Part shown: one piece after another, positions 43,075 through 49,450 of the stretch | How the letters are laid out: the number at the start of each line of letters is the position of its first letter | Numbering within the stretch: position 1 is the first letter of the stretch | Assembly: GCA_022539475.1 (NCBI GenBank) | Contig: VCMS01000478.1 | Coordinates: 1-49,450 of the forward strand | Direction of reading: 5' to 3' | Length of the DNA: 49,450 bases | DNA from: Gracilaria domingensis | Lineage: Eukaryota > Rhodophyta > Florideophyceae > Gracilariales > Gracilariaceae | The notes under the pieces: model-generated | What the model saw: only the letters and a program-made list of their open reading frames with translations | The model's database searches: none | Told to the model about the DNA's origin: nothing | Program-made: the position numbers and the translations under genes

Positions 43075-44635
43075 AGAAGAAGAAGAAGAAAGAAGCCTAG
43101 AAGAAGGAAAAGAAGCCAGGATACTGGAATGAAGACTATGAAGTTATGATTCTACAGCCGCTCACTGCGGAAGGCTAGCCTCTCTCTCGCGGGTCATTCG
43201 CAACAGCCTTGAATGAGGTATTGCCCACTGAGAAGGGGAGAGCAGAAGAGAAATTTTGAGCCAAGCCGGCAACGGCTGGATGAATTACCACTACTATCCT
43301 GGTCATACCCCATCATCTATACCACCTTCTGGTGCCAATACATATCGCACAGTGCCGAGTCCCGTCGGTTTCTTTGCCGCAAAGACGGATTTACATTCGC
43401 CATTACTGGAAAATTGCTCTCGACCGTTCTCGCTTTTCACGGTTTCATAGCCCAGTGTTCTTGAGTTATATGAACGCTCATGGGTGTCTGGCATCTTTTG
43501 AACCGTTCTACGGCATTTTCGAAGTCCGTTTGTTGACGGTACGCCTTCATTTGTGACGAAGGTTTGAGCACTACAGTACTTCCAGTACGCTGGATCGGAC
43601 ATGTGCTGTATCCGTCACACGGCATTCCCGAAGATCTCGGCATCGCTAGACCAACTCTTTGGATGGTACGAAGCGCCTCTGGGAGATCCTTTTCCTTGGG
43701 GGAAGGCTGGACGCGAAGTTCCGAACTCATCTCGGTCGGTCAATCAACTTGCCCTTTTGGGATGTCCGAACTGGAACGATCGCGTTTGACCCACTTAATC
43801 GGGAGCAAATTCCGATCTTTCGGCGTACATTGACTCTACCTAGAGAGACTTAAACTTGAGTTGAATGGCTTATTGCCGTCTTCAACGGTTGTGGAGTTAT
43901 GGCGCTCGCGAAAACACCCCCTGTCAGGCTATTTTTAGCACAACTTGGGACAGCGCTATCTCCGCAACGCGGCAGCGGATTGAGACGGAAACTGCCATCC
44001 AAATAGAGATTTGGCAGGGCTACAAGGAATGCGAGGGAATGCCGAGTTCGGGTATCGTTCAAGCCGCTCAGCGGAGATGGTCAGTTTGCCGAATTTCGGT
44101 TGTTTACAGCATACCTGAACCGAAACGACCTCGTTTGAGGCACTTCCCGGTCTTCAAATCCAACATTTTTGGGCTCGATCGTCTTGTACGACGCAGGAGA
44201 AATATCCGACTAGCCGGTTTGCTCCGTACTTGACGGCAAGCCGAAAACTCGGAAGTGCCGAAACTGGTGAAGGACGTACTGTAGCCGATATCAGTCGGGG
44301 ATTTTCGCTCAATGACGCCCACCGTCGTGGACGGGAGCCTCTCTGAGGAGGATGTAGGACTCATTGTCGCTTGTGTAGGAGACACGTACAGCCGCTAGGA
44401 TGCGGAAGGGAAGCCCAACACTGGGAATTTTCGCGAACGACCTGAGAAACCTGCGGGCAGTCCGGACCCGTCGTTGACGTTGTCGACACCTCGACCAGGA
44501 GGCTCGTGGTCACTGCCCTACGCGAGAAGCCCCCTGGGGGATCTGGGACGATTCGACCGAGGAGTTCGGCTTGCGAGGATGGATTGCCGGGTTCCGGGCT
44601 CGTCAACCGCATTTTTGCGCGTTGTGCCTCGTCCT

Positions 44636-44648
44636 GAGGAGGGGGAGA
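44636..44648 (+). other. Polypurine tract
   Basis: GAGGAGGGGGAGA directly abuts the TG of the 3' LTR, the normal position and composition of the plus-strand primer in LTR retroelements. Confidence 0.9.
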
Positions 44649-45391
44649 TGTAGTGCAAATTGCGCCAATATTATGCGCATTTTACAGTGCATATTATGCA
44701 CCGGGTGTCCATTGCTGGACCCCGGCCTGCTGGCACATTTCTTAGAATTAGTAATTTATTTTGCCTAATATTTTAGGAATTTACACTGGCACGCCTCGGC
44801 CTCCACAGTACTTAGGTGTGCCGACTGCGCGCCAGCTTCACTCAGTAAACCTCAACGAGGCCTTTGGCTCTGATCTTCTTGCCGCTTGCGCACGGTCACC
44901 AGCCCCATCCTGGGGAATACCGCCGCAATTCCGGGCTGATCAACCAACCTCCGTCCCTGAGGAGTACTAATCCGTCGTCACGGCACTTTTCTTATCTATT
45001 TTATTGTTGTCATTTCCGTCTTACGGCTTTCGCTACTCTGCCCTACATTGTAGGTTTGTTTTATTTGTCTCGGAAGTTTTCCCGCTTATCGCGAGTCAGT
45101 GCTCCGCAGTGCGGCTCGTTTGTTGATCTTTTGTCGTCCCATACCGTTGGGCTGGATACCCCCACTCGCTGTGGCTCGCCGGAACCATCCGGATACCTAC
45201 GCCGATTCTACCCCTTCTACCTCCGACTGCACGCCCAGATCGGGGCCACCCGGATTTACACCCGGCTCGTGTTGGCCCTATCGGAGGGTTCTGCCGCTCG
45301 ACTGCCCTTCACAGGGAGCAGGGCCTGAACACCCTGAGGTGCTCGTCCGCGACGCGGCTTGTTGTTTTCCCGTCGAGGGTTTTGCACCACA
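44649..45391 (+). repeat. 3' LTR, 743 bp
   Basis: Direct repeat of the 5' LTR with T at 44672. It is preceded immediately by the polypurine tract and followed by the second TAAAC. Confidence 0.97.
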
Positions 45392-45396
45392 TAAAC
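45392..45396. repeat. Target site duplication TAAAC, right copy
   Basis: The first five bases after the 3' LTR, followed by TTCGTTGGTTCTAG exactly as in uninterrupted units. Confidence 0.95.
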
Positions 45397-45446
45397 TTCG
45401 TTGGTTCTAGTTCTAATGTTATCCATGAACTCATTATAATTCTTTA

Positions 45447-45650
45447 TTAATTCCATAACCTCACGCGCCAAAAATTAAGTATTGCCGAAATAACTGCTGC
45501 AAAAACAATGATACCTTTGATCCCGCTTAGAAGCAAAGCATCAACGCTTTCAATAACTTCGTTTATGCCCCACTTGATTTTAGCGTAATTAATCGTTTTC
45601 TTGTTTATCACCTTGTTTAATAGTGGCAATAGTAAAGTAGAACTCCTCAT
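45447..45650 (-). CDS. ORF D, copy R5
   Basis: Identical to the R2 copy. Its stop lies 56 bp from the right end of the retrotransposon. Confidence 0.4.
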   Translation of the reverse strand: MRSSTLLLPLLNKVINKKTINYAKIKWGINEVIESVDALLLSGIKGIIVFAAVISAILNFWRVRLWN

Positions 45651-45665
45651 GAAAGTGACTGCATA

Positions 45666-45944
45666 TCATGATGGCATTCTTGATTGCTCCATATAAACCT
45701 CGCTATACTTCATTTCGTACTGGAATGAATGAATGATAAACGCTTCGATATCTTTCTTATAGCCCAAGAACTCAATCGATATAAGCAGTGTTTTGGCAAT
45801 CACTGATAAATTAGTAATAAAGGGCCAGTAGTTTTCCACCTTCAAAATTTCATCAACACAGCTTAAGAGACATGCGGCCTCAGACCCTACAGGGTTAGGA
45901 TCAAGAACGATAGAGTCATGTTGCACACCCTCCAAAGAAGACAT
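45666..45944 (-). CDS. ORF C, copy R5
   Basis: Residue-identical to the R2 copy. It lies to the right of the retrotransposon, 275 bp from its end. Confidence 0.42.
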   Translation of the reverse strand: MSSLEGVQHDSIVLDPNPVGSEAACLLSCVDEILKVENYWPFITNLSVIAKTLLISIEFLGYKKDIEAFIIHSFQYEMKYSEVYMEQSRMPS

Positions 45945-46417
45945 AACATCAGAAATGGAAGAGGCACGAAAGGGGTAGGAAACAATAACCAGAATGGCAA
46001 TACCTGAAAAAACGGACGCGATGATGATATTGAGTGATGAGAGGAGAGAAAAGAGCGAGGGAAGCGAGAGACACCAAGTTCATGACGTTCTGTCGAGATG
46101 TTGCGCGCGGGAAGTACAGACAACAAAACCTGACGAAACATTACCGTACACATTCAGAGTACCGTAAATTTGTCGTCTGGCCATTCAAAAAACTACTCTC
46201 GATACATTTCTGCTACAAGTGATAACAAAACCGAAACCAAAAACTCCTGAATAAATTTAGCTGCCAAACCCACAGGCAGCCCGTTCAAGACAAGTCGACC
46301 GGCGCACCAAGCTGGCTGCCATGCTGCTGATGAGATGTCTGCCAATCTGTTGCCAATCTTTGCCACTCTGGCAAAATACCAAAAGTAGCCCTGTAAGACG
46401 GGCGCTGTCAGACATGG

Positions 46418-46726
46418 CTAGCTTGCACACCCTCCAAAGAAGACATAACAGCAGAAAGAGAACAGGCACGAAAGGGATAGGAAAAAATAATTATAGTGGA
46501 AATAACTGAAAAGGCGGACGCGATGATGATATTGAGTGATAGCGGGGCAGAAGAGACCCAGGGAAGCGAGAGACAGTAACTTTATGGCGCCCTGTCGAAA
46601 TGCTGCGCGCGGGAAGTACAGGTTTCTTTGAAGTGAGACAAAATGGCTCCAATTTCTCAAAGTTGCGAGCAAAATTACAACGACAACCACGACTACAACA
46701 ACAATCACAACCATAAACATAAACAT
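46418..46726 (-). CDS. ORF F, copy R5
   Basis: Same frame as R1. The A to G variant that changes ORF A here is silent in this frame. Confidence 0.28.
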   Translation of the reverse strand: MFMFMVVIVVVVVVVVVILLATLRNWSHFVSLQRNLYFPRAAFRQGAIKLLSLASLGLFCPAITQYHHRVRLFSYFHYNYFFLSLSCLFSFCCYVFFGGCAS

Positions 46727-47111
46727 AATTCTTCCTTTCTTGATGCCTATACGGGCTCCAATGTTTTTCCCAGTAGGTCTTAAAGCAATAAAGGAACCTT
46801 GTATTCAAGCGATCGTACACAGGTCCATCCAAATTAGAATACTTCGAGAATTCAAGAAATATAATAATTTCACCCCCAGATTTCTCTTCCAACGTACATT
46901 TCTCTATTACTTCCTCATAGGCAGTCTTTAAGGGGTCTAATCCCGTTATGAAGTTCTGACTGCGGTTCTGAATGTACTGAGTCAATCGATCCAACTCCTC
47001 CAAAATATTAATTTCAGTCTCGCTGTTTCTAGAAGCCATGCGAATAACATAATAGTTCCTGGATATTGTCTTATAAGCATCCGTATAATCGCTTGAAATA
47101 TCATTGGACAT
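46491..47111 (-). CDS. ORF A, copy R5 (right of the retrotransposon)
   Basis: Same 206-aa frame, with Phe to Leu near residue 187 (PGSLLPRY). It retains WEKHW. It lies in the unit interrupted by the LTR element, but ORF A itself is untouched. Confidence 0.45.
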   Translation of the reverse strand: MSNDISSDYTDAYKTISRNYYVIRMASRNSETEINILEELDRLTQYIQNRSQNFITGLDPLKTAYEEVIEKCTLEEKSGGEIIIFLEFSKYSNLDGPVYDRLNTRFLYCFKTYWEKHWSPYRHQERKNYVYVYGCDCCCSRGCRCNFARNFEKLEPFCLTSKKPVLPARSISTGRHKVTVSRFPGSLLPRYHSISSSRPPFQLFPL

Positions 47112-47430
47112 GTTGAGAGTGTAGAAAGCGGTTATCGTTGCAGAAAAAGGTTGAAAAGCGGGAAGGCAAGTTGATCGATGATAGTGAGATGAGACCCGGA
47201 AGACGGACACCACCGCAATGCAAACTGTCTGTCTCAATTTGACATTTTGTCCATGGCTGAATCCTGTTAACCATACACATCCAGCTTGCCACGTTACCAC
47301 TGTGTGAACCTTATTTGATAAGGTTCCAATGACAAGAATCCCCGTTTGGATGGAAAGAGGGAATTAGAGGGAGACGTGAGAACTGCAATGAAAACTTCAC
47401 AAGCTTATTAGACGCTCTACGTGATGTATC

Positions 47431-47529
47431 TCACACAATCACCAATATCACAGCAATCACGATAACTGCAATGTTATGCCCTGATCTAAACTTCGTTGGT
47501 TCTAGTTCTAATGTTATCCATGAACTCAT
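47431..47529 (-). CDS. ORF E, copy R6
   Basis: Carries a T to A change that replaces Asn by Ile just before the hydrophobic run. The extension beyond TGA is shifted by the missing G near 47370. Confidence 0.25.
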   Translation of the reverse strand: MSSWITLELEPTKFRSGHNIAVIVIAVILVIV

Positions 47530-47541
47530 TATAATTCTTTA

Positions 47542-47745
47542 TTAATTCCATAACCTCACGCGCCAAAAATTAAGTATTGCCGAAATAACTGCTGCAAAAA
47601 CAATGATACCTTTGATCCCGCTTAGAAGCAAAGCATCAACGCTTTCAATAACTTCGTTTATGCCCCACTTGATTTTAGCGTAATTAATCGTTTTCTTGTT
47701 TATCACCTTGTTTAATAGTGGCAATAGTAAAGTAGAACTCCTCAT
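47542..47745 (-). CDS. ORF D, copy R6
   Basis: Identical to the R2 copy. Confidence 0.4.
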   Translation of the reverse strand: MRSSTLLLPLLNKVINKKTINYAKIKWGINEVIESVDALLLSGIKGIIVFAAVISAILNFWRVRLWN

Positions 47746-47760
47746 GAAAGTGACTGCATA

Positions 47761-48039
47761 TCATGATGGCATTCTTGATTGCTCCATATAAACCTCGCTA
47801 TACTTCATTTCGTACTGGAATGAATGAATGATAAACGCTTCGATATCTTTCTTATAGCCCAAGAACTCAATCGATATAAGCAGTGTTTTGGCAATCACTG
47901 ATAAATTAGTAATAAAGGGCCAGTAGTTTTCCACCTTCAAAATTTCATCAACACAGCTTAAGAGACATGCGGCCTCAGACCCTACAGGGTTAGGATCAAG
48001 AACGATAGAGTCATGTTGCACACCCTCCAAAGAAGACAT
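47761..48039 (-). CDS. ORF C, copy R6
   Basis: Residue-identical to the R2 copy. This is the last clean copy before the sequence becomes noisy. Confidence 0.42.
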   Translation of the reverse strand: MSSLEGVQHDSIVLDPNPVGSEAACLLSCVDEILKVENYWPFITNLSVIAKTLLISIEFLGYKKDIEAFIIHSFQYEMKYSEVYMEQSRMPS

Positions 48040-49190
48040 AACATCAGAAATGGAAGAGGCACGAAAGGGGTAGGAAACAATAACCAGAATGGCAATACCT
48101 GAAAAAACGGACGCGATGATGATATTGAGTGATGAGAGGAGAGAAAAGAGCGAGGGAAGCGAGAGACACCAAGTTCATGACGTTCTGTCGAGATGTTGCG
48201 CGCGGGAAGTACAGACAACAAAACCTGACGAAACATTACCGTACACATTCAGAGTACCGTAAATTTGTCGTCTGGCCATTCAAAAAACTACTCTCGATAC
48301 ATTTCTGCTACAAGTGATAACAAAACCGAAACCAAAAACTCCTGAATAAATTTAGCTGCCAAACCCACAGGCAGCCCGTTCAAGACAAGTCGACCGGCGC
48401 ACCAAGCTGGCTGCCATGCTGCTGATGAGATGTCTGCCAATCTGTTGCCAATCTTTGCCACTCTGGCAAAATACCAAAAGTAGCCCTGTAAGACGGGCGC
48501 TGTCAGACATGGCTAGCTTGCACACCTCCAAAGAAGACATAACAGCAGAAAGAGAACAGGCACGAAAGGATAGGAAAAATAATTATAGTGGAAATAACTG
48601 AAAAGGCGACGCGATGATGATATTGAGTGATAGCGGGGCAGAAGAGACCCAGGGAAGCGAGAACAGTAACTTATTGGCCCCTGTCGAAACTGCTGCCGCG
48701 GAAGTACAGGTTCTTTGAAGGAGACAAAATGGCTCCAATTTCTCAAAGTTGCGAGCAAAATTACAACGACAACCACGACTACACAACAATCACAACCATA
48801 AACATAAACATAATTCTTCTTCTTGATGCCTATACGGGCTCCAATGTTTTTCCCAGTTAGGTCTTAAAGCAAATAAAGGAACCTTGTATTCAAGCGATCG
48901 TACCAGGTCCATCCAAATTAGAATCCTTCGAGAATTCAAAGAAATATAATAATTTCACCCCCAGAATTTCTCTTCCAACGACTTTCTCTATTACTTCCGT
49001 CATAGGCAGTCTTTAAGGGGTCTAATCCCGTTATGAAGTCGACTGCGGCTTCTGAATGTACTGAGTCAATCGATCCAACTCCTCCAAAATATTATTTCAG
49101 TCTCTCTGTTCTAAGAAAGCCATCGAATAACATAATATTCCTGGATATTGTCTTATTAAGCATCCGTATAATCGCGAAATATCATTGGAC

Positions 49191-49450
49191 TGTGAGAGTT
49201 GTAGAAAGCGGTTATCGTTGCAGAAAAAGGTTTGATAAGCGGAAGGCAAAGTTTGATCGATGATAGTGAGATGGACCGGAAACGGACACCACCGCAATTG
49301 CAAACTGTCTGTCTCCAATTTGACATTTTGGTCCATGGCTAATCCTGTTAACATACACATCCGCTTGCCACGTTACCACTGTGTGAACCTTATTGATTAA
49401 GGTTCCAATGACAAGAATCCCCGTTTGGAATGGAAAGAGGGAATTAGAGG
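49191..49450 (-). repeat. Unit copy R7, noisy partial copy at window end
   Basis: The end of the window covers the pyrimidine-rich leader upstream of an ORF A start and the region encoding the ORF E extension, with scattered indels. The array evidently continues past the window. Confidence 0.85.

Larger units (their letters stand above)
42883..44648 (+). other. Long 3' untranslated region with many mini-hairpins
   Basis: About 1.77 kb between the pol stop and the 3' LTR without a convincing gene. The open frames here are short and compositionally unlike proteins. The region is filled with short interrupted palindromes (see the clusters at 42908-43074 and onward to about 44410) and a GAAGAAGAA-type purine stretch at 43075-43115. 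No envelope-like frame was found. Confidence 0.75.
34447..45391 (+). mobile_element. Ty3/gypsy chromovirus LTR retrotransposon, 10,945 bp
   Basis: A complete element: 743-bp LTRs in direct repeat, TG...CA ends, 5-bp target duplication TAAAC, a primer-binding-like site, gag, protease, RT, RNase H, integrase, chromodomain and a polypurine tract. The RT-RNase H-integrase order is that of Metaviridae (Ty3/gypsy), and the C-terminal chromodomain places it with the chromoviruses. The two LTRs differ by one base, so the insertion is recent relative to the array. It lies antisense to the unit's ORFs. GC content is clearly higher than in the array. Three one-base frame breaks lie in gag and pol. Without them it would look autonomous. 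Confidence 0.97.
34248..45434 (-). pseudogene. ORF E copy R5, split by the LTR retrotransposon
   Basis: The ATG and first codons lie at 45392-45434 and the rest at 34248-34446. The insertion falls within the codons for KFR in the PTKFRSG segment, so this copy cannot give the peptide. The retrotransposon is on the opposite strand to the unit's sense direction. Confidence 0.7.
45392..47111 (-). repeat. Unit copy R5, proximal part after the LTR element
   Basis: Continues R5 from the right-hand TAAAC. It carries GAAGAGACCC instead of GAAAAGACCC (Phe to Leu in ORF A), a variant shared with R6 to its right but not with R1-R4. Confidence 0.95.
47112..49190 (-). repeat. Unit copy R6, partly noisy (about 2,079 bp)
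   Basis: Clean down to about 48520 and then error-rich with mostly single-base deletions (for example ACACCTCC for ACACCCTCC). This makes it shorter than the standard unit. It also lacks one G in the AGAGGGAGACG segment near 47370, which shifts the extension of ORF E. Confidence 0.85.

Noticed and set aside
42883..44648. Envelope-like or accessory gene after pol
   Set aside because: Only short frames without signal peptide, membrane segments or consistent composition. The region is better described as structured untranslated sequence.

Overview
This is eukaryotic DNA from a long-read assembly. It is dominated by one tandem repeat array with a unit of 2,096 bp, interrupted by a single young Ty3/gypsy chromovirus LTR retrotransposon. 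No rRNA, tRNA, bacterial operon or CRISPR was seen. The retroelement's polyprotein reads to me like elements of oomycetes or related protists and fungi, but this is an impression without a search, so the host assignment is weak.

Layout. (1) 1-25401: about eleven copies of the unit on the + strand, full of small indels. The spacing between equivalent points rises steadily leftward, from about 2.16 kb near the gap to 2.9 kb near the left end. That looks like uncorrected insertion-rich read sequence rather than evolution. A 467-nt nearly pure A block sits in one copy (11613-12079). (2) 25402-26132: a run of 731 N. (3) 26133-34446: the same unit on the opposite (-) strand, in almost identical copies exactly 2,096 bp apart. 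(4) 34447-45391: the 10,945-bp retrotransposon, with 743-bp LTRs differing at one base and a 5-bp target duplication TAAAC. (5) 45392-49450: the array resumes exactly where it was interrupted. From about 48520 it becomes noisy again, this time with many deletions.

The unit. In its sense direction one reading frame is open for most of its length. In order it carries ORF A (206 aa, acidic then Cys-rich), a small ORF B, ORF C (92 aa), ORF D (67 aa, C-terminal membrane helix) and ORF E (32 aa, membrane helix). C and D, and E and its downstream extension, lie in the same frame and are separated by single TGA codons. A second frame gives ORF F, a 102-aa protein starting with an almost pure valine membrane helix over the Cys-rich part of ORF A. 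A 198-bp segment (pyrimidine-rich leader plus a start encoding MSSLEGVQ) is present twice in every unit. I do not recognise any of these proteins. Whether they are expressed genes, a decayed gene or a large coding-like satellite cannot be settled from sequence alone.

The retrotransposon has gag (coiled coil, Retrotrans_gag-like region, CCHC knuckle), a plausible -1 frameshift site at the gag stop, protease, RT, RNase H, integrase (HHCC, DD35E, GPY/F), a 465-residue low-complexity spacer and a C-terminal chromodomain. Three further one-base frame breaks interrupt gag, protease and the protease-RT link. The most unusual signal is a dense family of short interrupted palindromes, typically 13 nt with a CC..GG stem, spread over LTRs, coding sequence and especially the 1.77-kb 3' untranslated region, where eight occur within 170 bp.
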